Shown: positions 25,817-34,411 of the stretch, piece after piece
Position numbering within the stretch: the first letter of the stretch is position 1
Layout: each line of letters opens with the position of its first letter
NCBI GenBank assembly: GCA_030041475.1
Contig: JASHNU010000005.1
Coordinates: 1-64,000, forward strand
Direction of reading: 5' to 3'
Length of the DNA: 64,000 bases
From: Candidatus Sulfotelmatobacter sp.
GTDB taxonomy: Bacteria > Acidobacteriota > Terriglobia > Terriglobales > Acidobacteriaceae
Notes under the pieces: model-generated
What the model saw: the letters and a program-made list of their open reading frames with translations, nothing else
Told to the model about the DNA's origin: nothing
Databases searched by the model: none
Program-made: the position numbers and the translations under genes

Positions 25817-26890
25817 ATGAAGGATTTCTATATCTGCGATTGCATCCGCCACGAGAACAAAGTCATTACGTCCAGCTTTGTGGTCGTGGCCAAGCAGATC
25901 AAGCCCAAGAAGACGGGCGAGCCTTACCTGGCTCTCACTCTTGGCGACCGCAGCGGCCAGATCGAAGCCAAAATGTGGGACAACGTCGATGACGTTCTGG
26001 ACGCCTTCGAGCAGGACGACTTCCTGAAGGTGAAGGGGCTCATAAACAAATACAAACAGCGTTTTCAGCTCACCATCCACAAGTTGCGAAAGCTCGGTGA
26101 AACCGAAATCGATTTCTCCGACTATCTTCCCAAAACGACCAAGGACATCGACGAGCTTTGGCAGGCTCTCACCAATTTCGTTGCCACACTTCAAAACCCG
26201 CATCTAAAGGCGCTGGTCCAGAGCTTCATAGACGATCCGAAGATCGCCGCGGCGTACCGCAACGCCCCCGCCGCCAAGACCCTGCATCACGCCTACATCG
26301 GTGGACTGCTCGATCACGTAGTCTCGCTGTTCCGCTCCTGCGATCTCGCCTGCAAGAACTATCCGCGCATCAATCGCGATCTCCTGCTCACCGGCGCTTT
26401 CCTGCACGACATCGGCAAGATTCATGAGCTCACCTACAATCGCTCGTTCACCTATACGGACAAAGGCCAACTTCTTGGCCACATGACCATCGAACTGGAA
26501 ATGCTCCAGGCGAAGCTTGCTCAGCTGCCGGGCTTTCCCGAGGAACTCAAAGTGCTGATCGAGCACCTCATCATCAGCCATCACGGCCAGTACGAGTTCG
26601 GTTCGCCGAAGTTGCCGATGTTTCCCGAGGCGCTCATGCTCCACTATCTCGACGACCTCGACTCCAAGATGGAGGCCATGCGCGCCCACTTCGAACGCGA
26701 AGCCACCCTCGACAGTCCCTGGACCAGCTACAACGCTTCCCTCGGCCGTCCGCTGCTGAACACGGAGAAATTTCTTGCGCCCAAAAAGGCAGCGCCGGAA
26801 GATTCGGCCGTGGCCGGCGAAGCCGAACCCGACTCCGACGACTCCCTGAACGCAACTCCAATCCTGCCTGGTATTGAACCTGTACGGTAA
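25817..26890 (+). CDS. YhaM-like 3'-5' exoribonuclease (OB fold + HD domain)
   Basis: 357 residues. N-terminal OB-fold (TSSFVVVAKQIKPKKTGEPYLALTLGDRSGQIEAKMWDN, residues ~15-95) for nucleic-acid binding, then an HD domain (~155-310) with HHAYIGGLLDHVVSL, the HD pair in GAFLHDIGK and the later HH in LIISHHGQYEFGS and YLDDLDSKMEAM. This arrangement is that of YhaM/CvfA-type nucleases, which trim RNA and single-stranded DNA from the 3' end with Mn2+. It is co-oriented with the HAD gene three bases downstream, so the two are probably translated together. Confidence 0.88.
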   Translation: MKDFYICDCIRHENKVITSSFVVVAKQIKPKKTGEPYLALTLGDRSGQIEAKMWDNVDDVLDAFEQDDFLKVKGLINKYKQRFQLTIHKLRKLGETEIDFSDYLPKTTKDIDELWQALTNFVATLQNPHLKALVQSFIDDPKIAAAYRNAPAAKTLHHAYIGGLLDHVVSLFRSCDLACKNYPRINRDLLLTGAFLHDIGKIHELTYNRSFTYTDKGQLLGHMTIELEMLQAKLAQLPGFPEELKVLIEHLIISHHGQYEFGSPKLPMFPEALMLHYLDDLDSKMEAMRAHFEREATLDSPWTSYNASLGRPLLNTEKFLAPKKAAPEDSAVAGEAEPDSDDSLNATPILPGIEPVR

Positions 26891-26893
26891 GCG

Positions 26894-27592
26894 ATGCTCG
26901 ATTTCACTCGCTACGAGATTCTCACCTTCGACTGCTACGGAACGCTGATCGATTGGGAGACCGGAATTTTCTCGGCCCTTCACCGCGTCCTGTCCGCCCA
27001 CGGAAAGAAAATCGACGATGCGACGCTCCTCAAGCTCTACGGAGATTTTGAACAGAAGGCCGAGCAGGGCGCGTTTCAGCGCTATCGCGACGTGCTGGCG
27101 TCTGTTGTCGCCCAATTTGGCGACCACCTTGGATTCGCTCCCAGTGCCGCAGAAAGAAACTCACTGGCCGACTCGCTGGCAAACTGGAGGCCATGGCCCG
27201 ACACGGTTGCAGCGCTGCGTCGCCTCAAATCGCGCTTCCGGCTGGCCATCATCTCTAACGTGGACGACGAACTTTTTGCCTCCACGGCGCCACAGCTCGA
27301 GGTGCAGTTCGACAACGTGATCACCGCGCAGCAGGCCCAGGCCTACAAACCTTCGTTGAAATTTTTCGAGCTCGCGCTGAGCCGCATCAATGCGCCGGCG
27401 CACCGTGTGCTCCATGTGGGGCAAAGCATCTATCACGACGTGATACCGGCCCAGGCCCTCGGACTTGCTACAGTATGGGTAAACCGTCCGTCAGCCCGCC
27501 CCGGCGTCGGCGCAGTTAAAGCGGCAGAGGCCAAGCCTGACCTGACGGTCACCAGCCTTGCAGAACTGACAGAGATTGCGATGCGCGAATAG
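26894..27592 (+). CDS. HAD-superfamily hydrolase (haloacid dehalogenase type II-like)
   Basis: 232 residues. HAD motif I FDCYGTLIDWE near residue 12 (nucleophile and acid Asp pattern is D-C-Y, typical of L-2-haloacid dehalogenases and relatives), motif II LAIISNVDDE near 120, motif III Lys in AYKPSLKFFELAL near 152, motif IV in HVGQSIYHDVIPAQALGLATVWVNR near 175. The second Asp of DxD phosphatases is replaced by Tyr, as in dehalogenases, so a small organic halide or a phosphate ester are both possible. It starts three bases after the YhaM-type gene. Confidence 0.82.
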   Translation: MLDFTRYEILTFDCYGTLIDWETGIFSALHRVLSAHGKKIDDATLLKLYGDFEQKAEQGAFQRYRDVLASVVAQFGDHLGFAPSAAERNSLADSLANWRPWPDTVAALRRLKSRFRLAIISNVDDELFASTAPQLEVQFDNVITAQQAQAYKPSLKFFELALSRINAPAHRVLHVGQSIYHDVIPAQALGLATVWVNRPSARPGVGAVKAAEAKPDLTVTSLAELTEIAMRE

Positions 27593-27600
27593 CGCTAATA

Positions 27601-27675
27601 AGTGGGAAGGGCACGGCTTCGGTTCTTGAGCCTGCCCTGAGCGAGCGCAGCGAAGTCGAAGGGTGCCGCTCAGAC
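27601..27675. repeat. Dispersed intergenic repeat
   Basis: The segment GTGGGAAGGGCACGGCTTC at 27602-27620 recurs with one change at 41141-41159, and the GCCTGCCCTGAGCG / GCGAAGTCGAAGGG block at 27630-27663 recurs at about 48748-48772. It lies between two convergently placed genes. These are REP-like, non-coding repeats. Confidence 0.6.
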
Positions 27676-27730
27676 TCAGGAAAGCTGGGCCTTTAGCTCC
27701 CGAGGTAAGATGTAGTTTTCCGCGTCGGGA

Positions 27731-28372
27731 TCAGAAATTGGCGGGCAGCTTAACCACTCTCTTCTGAATCGCCCACATCACCAACTCAGCCTTGTTGTGA
27801 ATTCCCAGCTTCCGCATCAGATTGAACTTGTGCGCGTCCACAGTCTTGACGCTCAGTCCCATCATTTGGGCGACGGAGCGCACGGTTCTGCCCTCAGCCA
27901 GCAACTTCAAGACCTCGCACTCCCGCGCCGTCAAGGCCCGCTTTCGGGGAGGCATCTGTGATGTCGCCTCCGTCCGGCCTTTTCGTGGTATCTCCCGCAG
28001 AGTCCCGGAGCCGTGGGCCTTTCTGACCATTTCCACGAGTTCTTCCGCGGACGTGTGCCGCCGCGTGCTGGACTCGTGTGGCTGGGGCCAGGTTTCTGCA
28101 TTGTCTTCGCCGAGATTCAGGAACAGAACTTTGCTCTTGGGCGATTCCCGCAGAACCATGTGCTCGGCTAGATCCGGCTCACATCCGAAGATGGCAGCAG
28201 CGGCAATCACCACGTCGGGCCGATGCTCGCATACGCGACGCAAGCCTTCAGCGGCGTCCGCCGCTTCGGCCACGATTTCCATGTCAGGCTCGTCCTCGAG
28301 CAGGCGCCGCAGACCCTGGCGCAGCAGGACGTGGTCGTGAAGCAGGACGCACTTGATTGTCTTATTGCTCAT
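27731..28372 (-). CDS. LuxR-family regulator with degenerate receiver
   Basis: 213 residues from ATG 28372 (GAGAAGG upstream). The N-terminal ~120 residues have the NarL receiver shape (CVLLHDHVLLRQGLRRLLEDEPDMEIV, then HRPDVVIAAAAIFG), but the phospho-accepting Asp of the PDVVxxD motif is Ala58, and the acidic pair at the N terminus is reduced to one Asp. The C-terminal LuxR-type helix-turn-helix is intact (LTARECEVLKLLAEGRTVRSVAQMMGLSVKTVDAHKF in pieces, residues ~145-205). It should bind DNA but not respond to phosphorylation in the usual way. No partner kinase is adjacent. Confidence 0.82.
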   Translation of the reverse strand: MSNKTIKCVLLHDHVLLRQGLRRLLEDEPDMEIVAEAADAAEGLRRVCEHRPDVVIAAAAIFGCEPDLAEHMVLRESPKSKVLFLNLGEDNAETWPQPHESSTRRHTSAEELVEMVRKAHGSGTLREIPRKGRTEATSQMPPRKRALTARECEVLKLLAEGRTVRSVAQMMGLSVKTVDAHKFNLMRKLGIHNKAELVMWAIQKRVVKLPANF

Positions 28373-28634
28373 GCCTTCTCGATGGAAGTGTGTGTGGGGG
28401 CACACATTGTCTCCTCGTTGGCCAGAGAGGATTGTGCTGCAGGCCGGGTTGTTTCCGGCCTCGACGGAGGGCGACCGAATACATATTGTAACCCGATCGG
28501 GGCCCATGATGTGTGCAAAAACCTTGCTGGAAGCCCATTTTGGAGGGCCAGGCTGGTTAGCTGGCGAGGACAGCCCTTAGGCGCTGGCGTGCAGTCCCGA
28601 ATGTGATTTCGGCATCAGGTACAATCAAAAATTC

Positions 28635-29807
28635 ATGTTGCGCTACTTCACCGCGGGAGAGTCCCATGGCGAAGCTCTGGTCGCCTTTCTTTCCGGGGTT
28701 CCGGCCGGATTGAAGATCGATCAGGCCTTCCTCGAACGGGAACTCTGGCGCCGCCAGCAGGGGTATGGTCGCGGCGGGCGCATGAAAATCGAACGCGACA
28801 CCGCGCATATCGTTTCCGGTGTGCGCCACGGTGCGACCATTGGCTCACCCATCGCACTCGAAATTGAAAACCGCGACTGGAAAAACTGGCAGGACGCGCT
28901 GCCCGTCGGCGAAGGCGATTCCTCGATGCACAAAGCGGTTGCCTCGCCGCGTCCGGGCCACGCCGATCTTGCCGGAGCACTCAAGTACAACTTTCCCGAG
29001 GCCCGTTACGTGCTCGAGCGCGCCTCCGCCCGCGAGTCCGCCGCTCGGGTCGCGATCGGCGCGATCGCTAAACTGCTGCTGCGCGAATTGGGCATCGAGG
29101 TCCTCAGCCACGTCGTCGCCACAGGCAGCGTGACTCTGTCCGAGTCCGTTCCTTGGAAGAAAATCCGCAACCTCTATGATCGAGACGAAGTCGTCCTCAA
29201 CTGCACCGACCCAGACGTTGAGCAGCACATGAAAGAAGAAGTGGACAAAGTCCTGAAGAGCGGAGATTCGCTCGGCGGCGTCTTCGAAGTTGCGGCCTAC
29301 CGGGTCCCACCGGGCCTTGGCACGTATGCCCAGTGGGATGAGCGTCTCGACGCCATGCTCGCCGCCGCGGTCATGTCCTTGCAGGCGGTGAAGGCCGTTG
29401 AAATCGGTGCAGGCGTGGCGAGCGCCTATGCTCCCGGCTCAACCGTGCACGATGAAATTGGTTACAACGCCACTTCCGGCTTCACCGGCTTTTCGCGCGC
29501 TCACAATCACGCCGGCGGCATTGAAGGCGGCGTCTCCAACGGCGAGGAAATTCGCGTCCGCGGGTATCTGAAGCCAATTTCCACGCTTCGCCGTCCGTTG
29601 CAGTCGGTCGATTTCGCCACGCGCGAGCCGGTCAAGGCCGCCTACGAACGCTCCGATGTATGCGTCGTTCCTGCTGCTGGAGTCGCAGCCGAGGCCATGG
29701 TCGCGTTAACTCTGGCCCGTTGCGCGCTCGAGAAATTCGGCGGCGACTCCATGGTGGAAACGCTCAGGAATTTCCAGGGCTACTGCCAGCAATTGAAACG
29801 ATTCTGA
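28635..29807 (+). CDS. aroC: Chorismate synthase
   Basis: 390 residues. LRYFTAGESHGEALVAFLSGVPAGL at the N terminus, the RPGHADLAGALKY signature near residue 115, RASARESAARVAIGAIAKLLL and the C-terminal FSRAHNHAGGIEGGVSNGE are the family landmarks, including the two His residues that drive the FMNH2-dependent 1,4-elimination. It converts 5-enolpyruvylshikimate-3-phosphate to chorismate for aromatic amino acids and quinones. Length is normal. It is followed by def with only a short repeat between, and other shikimate genes are not adjacent. Confidence 0.97.
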   Translation: MLRYFTAGESHGEALVAFLSGVPAGLKIDQAFLERELWRRQQGYGRGGRMKIERDTAHIVSGVRHGATIGSPIALEIENRDWKNWQDALPVGEGDSSMHKAVASPRPGHADLAGALKYNFPEARYVLERASARESAARVAIGAIAKLLLRELGIEVLSHVVATGSVTLSESVPWKKIRNLYDRDEVVLNCTDPDVEQHMKEEVDKVLKSGDSLGGVFEVAAYRVPPGLGTYAQWDERLDAMLAAAVMSLQAVKAVEIGAGVASAYAPGSTVHDEIGYNATSGFTGFSRAHNHAGGIEGGVSNGEEIRVRGYLKPISTLRRPLQSVDFATREPVKAAYERSDVCVVPAAGVAAEAMVALTLARCALEKFGGDSMVETLRNFQGYCQQLKRF

Positions 29808-29809
29808 AA

Positions 29810-29845
29810 GATCTAAATTCTGATGATCTAAATTTTGATGATCTA
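29810..29845 (+). repeat. 15-base tandem direct repeat overlapping the def start
   Basis: Two consecutive 15-base units (29810-29824 and 29825-29839) differ at one base, and a third unit begins (29840-29845). The second copy supplies the AT of the def ATG at 29838-29840 and the spacer holds no obvious Shine-Dalgarno sequence. Confidence 0.7.
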
Positions 29846-30347
29846 CCGCATCGTAAAATTCGGCAACCCCGTTCTCGAGAAGCCCGCGGAAACTGTCACC
29901 GTCTTTGACGGCGAGCTGCAGAAACTCATCGACGACATGTTTGAATCGATGTACGAAGCTCACGGTATCGGCCTGGCCGCACCGCAGATCGGCATCGGCC
30001 ACCGCATCGCGGTCATTGACGTCACCTTTAAGGAAGACCCCAAAGCGAAGCTCGTGCTGATTAATCCTGAAATCATTCACACCGAAGGCAAACATACGCA
30101 GAGCGAAGGCTGCCTCAGCATCCCTGATTTCCGTGAGAACGTGACGCGGCCCAGCAAAGTTACGGTCCGCGCGCAGGACGTGCACGGGAAGACGTTCGAA
30201 AAAACGGGAGAAGAACTGCTGGCCCGCGCCCTGATGCATGAGACCGATCACCTGAACGGCAAGCTTTACATCAGCCATCTCAGCGCCCTCAAGCGCGACC
30301 TGATGAAGCGCAAAATCCGCAAGCTGATGAAAGCAGGAGAATGGTAG
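29838..30347 (+). CDS. def: Peptide deformylase
   Basis: 169 residues from ATG 29838 (a TTG lies one codon earlier). The three family motifs are intact: GIGLAAPQ near residue 46, EGCLSIP near 91 with the metal-binding Cys, and HETDHLNG near 135 with the two metal His and catalytic Glu. It removes the N-formyl group from new proteins. The gene order aroC-def-fmt-rsmB groups it with methionyl-tRNA formyltransferase, the enzyme that adds that group. Confidence 0.96.
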   Translation: MIYRIVKFGNPVLEKPAETVTVFDGELQKLIDDMFESMYEAHGIGLAAPQIGIGHRIAVIDVTFKEDPKAKLVLINPEIIHTEGKHTQSEGCLSIPDFRENVTRPSKVTVRAQDVHGKTFEKTGEELLARALMHETDHLNGKLYISHLSALKRDLMKRKIRKLMKAGEW

Positions 30348-30353
30348 AACCAA

Positions 30354-30427
30354 TTTCACCACAGAGACACAGGGGAAACGCTTTGCTTCTTTTTCCCTCT
30401 CTGTGTCTCTGTGCCTCTGTGGTGAAA
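30354..30427. repeat. Large inverted repeat between def and fmt
   Basis: A perfect 13-base inverted repeat (30354-30366 with 30415-30427) encloses a pyrimidine-rich centre with further partial pairing (ACACAG with CTGTGT). CACAGAGACACAG-type inverted repeats of this kind recur between genes in many bacterial genomes. There is no T-tract, so I call a repeat rather than a terminator. Confidence 0.65.
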
Positions 30428-30439
30428 TGATGTTGGATC

Positions 30440-31375
30440 ATGTCTCTGAATCTGATTTTCTGTGGGACGCCGCGTTTTGCAGTACCCACCCTCGAAAAGC
30501 TGGTCGAGGCGAGATTCCCCGTGCGCCTCGTCGTGACTCAGCCTGACCGGCCCAAAGGCCGCGGCCTCGAACTCGTTGCCTCACCCGTCAAACAGTCTGC
30601 GCAGAAACTGAGTCTTCCGATCACCCAGCCCGACCGCATCAAGTCGAACGAAGAATTCCGTACTCAGCTCACTGACCTGACGCCGGAGGCCATCATCGTC
30701 GTCGGCTACGGCCGCCTGATTCCGCAGTGGATGCTGGATCTGCCGCCGCTTGGCAACATCAACCTGCACGCCTCGCTGCTGCCGAAATACCGCGGCGCCG
30801 CGCCGATTCAGTGGGCCATTGCGCACGGCGAGACCGTCACTGGCGTGACCACCATGCGCCTCGACGCAGGCCTCGACACCGGCGACATCCTTCTGCAGAA
30901 GGCACTCCCCATCGCCGCCGCCGACACCGCCGAGGCCCTCGCTCCGCGCCTTGCTTCGATTGGCGCTGATCTCGTCGTCGCCACGTTGCGCGGGTTGCAG
31001 GAGGGTTCTGTGCATCGTCGCCCGCAGGACAACTCGCAGGCAACTCTGGCACCGATTCTCAAGAAAGAAGACGGCCTGCTAGATTTCTCCCGCTCAGCCG
31101 CCGAAATCTTCAACCGCATGCGCGGTTTCCAGCCATGGCCCGGCGCCTACACCAGTTTCCGCGGCAAGAATCTCCAGCTTCTGAAAGCGCAAGTTGTCGG
31201 CGAGTCGCTGCCTCCAAACCAACTTCGCACGCAAGGTGAGCGGCTCCTTGTCGGCTGTGGGCATGGCACTGCGCTAGAACTGCTCGAGCTGCAACTGGAA
31301 GGAAAGAAGCGTATCGCCGCCCGCGACTTTATTCATGGTTACCGGCCGCAAACAGGCGAAAAGCTGGGCGACTGA
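30440..31375 (+). CDS. fmt: Methionyl-tRNA formyltransferase
   Basis: 311 residues. N-terminal Rossmann-like formyltransferase domain with LIFCGTPRFAVPTLEKL, VTQPDRPKGRG, GNINLHASLLPKYRGAAPIQWAI (catalytic Asn and His) and DAGLDTGDIL; C-terminal OB-like tRNA-binding domain from ~205 (FNRMRGFQPWPGAYTSF). It formylates the initiator Met-tRNA using 10-formyl-THF. The stop is one base before the rsmB start, so the two are co-translated. Confidence 0.96.
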   Translation: MSLNLIFCGTPRFAVPTLEKLVEARFPVRLVVTQPDRPKGRGLELVASPVKQSAQKLSLPITQPDRIKSNEEFRTQLTDLTPEAIIVVGYGRLIPQWMLDLPPLGNINLHASLLPKYRGAAPIQWAIAHGETVTGVTTMRLDAGLDTGDILLQKALPIAAADTAEALAPRLASIGADLVVATLRGLQEGSVHRRPQDNSQATLAPILKKEDGLLDFSRSAAEIFNRMRGFQPWPGAYTSFRGKNLQLLKAQVVGESLPPNQLRTQGERLLVGCGHGTALELLELQLEGKKRIAARDFIHGYRPQTGEKLGD

Positions 31376-31376
31376 T

Positions 31377-32750
31377 ATGGCAGTGTCTGCCGCGCGCACC
31401 GCCGCTTTCGACATTCTGCTTCGCGTGGAGCGCGAATCGTCCTACGCCACCGAGTTGCTCCACTCCGCACACTACCGCCGCTTTTCGACTTCCGATCACG
31501 CCCTCGCCACAGAGCTGGTCATGGGTGTTCTGCGCTGGCGCTCGCGTCTCGACGAGCAGATCGCAACTGCTTCAGCACAACCTTTATCAAAACTCGATCT
31601 CGAAGTCCTCATCGCACTCCGGCTCGCTCTTTATCAGCTCGGATGGCTGGATCGCATTCCACCGCGAGCCGCGCTGCACGAGAGCGTCGAACTGGTGAAA
31701 GGGGCCCGCAAGCGCTCAGCGGCTCCATTCGTGAACGCCGTTCTGCGCAAGCTGGCAGCGACCGCGCTGCACTCACCCAAGCCTTCGGGTCAGACTGATC
31801 TGTACACGTCGGCGGATGATCTGGCCCGTGCCTTTGCGCATCCTCTTTGGCTAGTCGAGCGCTGGGCGGACCAGTATGGACTCAACGCGGCTCGGCAAAT
31901 CTGCGGCCACAATCAAACCGTTCCGTCCACCTCAATCCGACTCAGCGTGCCCGGCGCAGAAGCCGAGCTGCGTATGGCAGAAATTGACCTTACTCCGGGC
32001 AGTCTGCTGAGTTCTGCCCGCCGCGTCCGCACTGGTGACATTACGAGAACCATCGTCTTCCGCAAAGGCCAAGTCGCTATTCAGGACGAAGCGTCACAAC
32101 TCATCGCGGCTCTTGTAAGTAGTGAAGGAAAAGGTAGGGGTCGAGACGCGGCCAGGATCCTTGACTGCTGCGCCGCTCCCGGCGGCAAGACGCTGGCTAT
32201 CGCGGACCGCAATCCAGGAGCCCTGGTCGCTGCGGTCGACCTTCACCCCCACCGTGCACGGCTTCTGCAAGAGCTGACGCGCACAACCGGCTCGGGGCGC
32301 ATCCGCATCATCGCCGCCGATGCCTGCCAACTCCCATTCTCAGTCCCATTCGACCGCGTTCTCGCCGACGTGCCCTGCTCGGGCACCGGAACGCTGGCCC
32401 GCAATCCCGAAATCAAATGGAAACTGAGCCCCGGCGACCTGCGCGATCTGCAATCGCGTCAGCGCGCGATTCTCGATTCCGCACTCGCACAAGTCGCGGC
32501 CGGAGGGCGACTGATCTACTCCACCTGTTCGCTCGAAAAGGAAGAGAATGAAGACACTGTCGAGCAAGCTGTCGTGAGCAATAGATCGTTCCGCGTGCTC
32601 GATTGCCGCTCTGAACTGGAGCGTCTGAAAAAGTCCGGCGATCTTACCTGGCCCGACCCTACATCGCTAACGTGCGGTCCTTACTTGCGCACAATTCCGG
32701 GAATTCACCCGTGCGACGGCTTCTTCGCCGCGATTCTGGAGAGATCGTAG
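31377..32750 (+). CDS. rsmB: 16S rRNA m5C967 methyltransferase RsmB
   Basis: 457 residues from ATG 31377, one base behind fmt; the longer frame overlapping fmt is not used. Residues ~5-140 are the NusB-like RNA-binding domain (RTAAFDILLRVERESSYATELL). The methyltransferase domain follows: CCAAPGGKTLAIA (SAM loop), DVPCSGTGTLARNPEIKW with the catalytic Cys, and IYSTCSLEKEENED with the second conserved Cys. It methylates C967 of 16S rRNA. Slightly longer than the E. coli enzyme (429). Confidence 0.94.
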   Translation: MAVSAARTAAFDILLRVERESSYATELLHSAHYRRFSTSDHALATELVMGVLRWRSRLDEQIATASAQPLSKLDLEVLIALRLALYQLGWLDRIPPRAALHESVELVKGARKRSAAPFVNAVLRKLAATALHSPKPSGQTDLYTSADDLARAFAHPLWLVERWADQYGLNAARQICGHNQTVPSTSIRLSVPGAEAELRMAEIDLTPGSLLSSARRVRTGDITRTIVFRKGQVAIQDEASQLIAALVSSEGKGRGRDAARILDCCAAPGGKTLAIADRNPGALVAAVDLHPHRARLLQELTRTTGSGRIRIIAADACQLPFSVPFDRVLADVPCSGTGTLARNPEIKWKLSPGDLRDLQSRQRAILDSALAQVAAGGRLIYSTCSLEKEENEDTVEQAVVSNRSFRVLDCRSELERLKKSGDLTWPDPTSLTCGPYLRTIPGIHPCDGFFAAILERS

Positions 32751-32815
32751 GGGAAGTCGACACGTTGAGCTGTGTCGATTTGCGCTGAGAACGCGAGTCC
32801 GCGGCGGAAAATGTT

Positions 32816-33622
32816 CTATCTCACTTCAACACTCACCGTCGCTCCCGCAAAAACTTTTTGCCCCGGCGCCGGTGACTGCGACACGATGACGCTGGCCGGC
32901 GTAGGCTCCGCCGCCGGCGCCGGCTGGACTGGTTGCGCCGGTGTCGCCTGCACTGGCGATTGAGTCCCCGCAGCCGCATTCGACTCATCAGCGGAAACCG
33001 TAACCTGCGGTAGACCCACGCTCACAATCCCCAGCCTGAATCCGTTATCGCGCAACATGCTGCTTGCCGCGCCCAGCGATTGTCCAATCAGGTTCGGCAT
33101 CACAAACGCCTGCGGCTGAGCCTGTGCCGTGACCAGCAGGCTGATTTTCGGCGCCAATACCTGGGTTGCGTTCGCCGGCGGATTCTGCGCCAAGACCTGA
33201 TCCGGGGGGATTCCCGGCTCTCCCATCTCCGCCATCGAGGCCACGTCCAGTCCGCGCCTCCGGATGTTCAATTCCGCCGCATGTTCACTTTGCCCAGTCA
33301 CGTCAGGAATGTTTACTCGCGTAGGCCCAAGACTCTGCGCCACACGCACCTGCCACCCGCGCCGCACCTTGGAGCCCGGTAGCGGCAGCTGCGACATGAT
33401 CTTGCCTTCGGGAATCTGCGGGCTGTAGTACTGCCGCTCGACGGAAATCTGCAGCCCCAGCCCGGCAACGGCTCGTTCCGCTTCCGCCGGAGCCAGTCCA
33501 ACCAGCGCCGGCACGGCCACTTCCTGCCCGTGAATGGCAAACCGCATCGCGGTCAATGCCGACACCATAGCAACCAGGATCAGCACCAGCGCCAGCATCG
33601 CAAATCGGAATGCAGACTTCAT
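32816..33622 (-). CDS. PASTA-repeat membrane protein
   Basis: 268 residues. One N-terminal transmembrane helix (FAMLALVLILVAMVSALTAM) anchors three tandem PASTA domains: ~36-100 (VPALVGLAPAEAERAVAGLGL), ~105-170 (VNIPDVTGQSEHAAELNIRRRGL) and ~178-265 (VMPNLIGQSLGAASSMLRDNGF). The third is interrupted by a ~35-residue Pro/Ala-rich insert before SQSPAPGQKVFAGATVSVEV. PASTA modules bind peptidoglycan fragments or beta-lactams in Ser/Thr kinases and PBPs, but here no kinase or transpeptidase domain is attached. It converges with rsmB. Likely an envelope protein. Confidence 0.85.
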   Translation of the reverse strand: MKSAFRFAMLALVLILVAMVSALTAMRFAIHGQEVAVPALVGLAPAEAERAVAGLGLQISVERQYYSPQIPEGKIMSQLPLPGSKVRRGWQVRVAQSLGPTRVNIPDVTGQSEHAAELNIRRRGLDVASMAEMGEPGIPPDQVLAQNPPANATQVLAPKISLLVTAQAQPQAFVMPNLIGQSLGAASSMLRDNGFRLGIVSVGLPQVTVSADESNAAAGTQSPVQATPAQPVQPAPAAEPTPASVIVSQSPAPGQKVFAGATVSVEVR

Positions 33623-33740
33623 GAGGCGATCTATATCTTGAACTCACCGCAGCAAAAGCGTCCTGCCAAATTATAGTCTCCGTCCCGCGGGTGCCGGTTT
33701 GAGGCGTGCGCAGGCTTGCCCAGGGGAGTATCATGTTATT

Positions 33741-34409
33741 GTGAGGCCTCGGATTTCGGCTTCGGTTGCGCTGTTCAGCCTGTTGGCGCTTCCCACTGTC
33801 CTCGTTTCCAGTGGCAACGCTCAGGCGCGTGCTGCGACTGCATCCGCGAACTCGGCTCCTGGTGGACACTCATTCGCTGGTGTACCTATCAGTCCGATTT
33901 CCCCTGCATCGCCCGGCGCCGCTAATAATTCCAGACCATCGCAGCCGTACGGCGGTTTTCTCTGGCGTCACGGCCGGAATTCCATCGGCGAGGCATACGC
34001 GGTTCCCATTCCATACCCAAACGCCACCGGGGAGCCTGAGAACGAAGTTGAGGCTGGCGAGAGCGACGCAGACTATCAGGGCGGCCCGACGATTTTCGAC
34101 CGGCGCGGTTCAGGGCCCGATTCCTATGTGCAGCCGGTAACGAAAGTTCCCACACCGCACGCCGGCGTGAGCAGCGCCGCGCTTTCTGTTCCCGACGTTC
34201 CGCAAGAGCCGACGCTCCTGATTTTCAAAGACGGGCACAAGGTGCAGTTAGAAAATTATGCGATCGTGGGCGCGAATCTTGTGGATCTGAGCCCGGGCCA
34301 TCAGCGCGCTATTGCGCTCGCGGATCTTGACCTGGGCGCAACCCGCCAGCAGAACGATGAGCGCGGAGTGACTTTCCACGGCCCGCACCCGACTCCACGG
34401 ACGAACTAA
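33741..34409 (+). CDS. Secreted protein of unknown function (paralogue of the next gene)
   Basis: About 222 residues if started at GTG 33741, which puts a signal peptide (SVALFSLLALPTVLVSSGNAQA) at the N terminus; the frame is open further upstream and the start is uncertain. The middle is Pro/Ser/Gly-rich. The last ~60 residues form a recognisable module: LIFKDGHKVQLENYAIVGANLVDL... IALADLDLGATRQQNDERGV. The same module ends the gene directly downstream (LVFRDGHREEVSEYTIAGGILYT). Two bases separate the genes. No function is known to me; the shared module may bind an envelope ligand. Confidence 0.65.
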   Translation: MRPRISASVALFSLLALPTVLVSSGNAQARAATASANSAPGGHSFAGVPISPISPASPGAANNSRPSQPYGGFLWRHGRNSIGEAYAVPIPYPNATGEPENEVEAGESDADYQGGPTIFDRRGSGPDSYVQPVTKVPTPHAGVSSAALSVPDVPQEPTLLIFKDGHKVQLENYAIVGANLVDLSPGHQRAIALADLDLGATRQQNDERGVTFHGPHPTPRTN

Positions 34410-34411
34410 TT

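Noticed and set aside
30354-30427. Intrinsic terminator after def
   Set aside because: The inverted repeat has a long loop and no T-run; better explained as a dispersed repeat.
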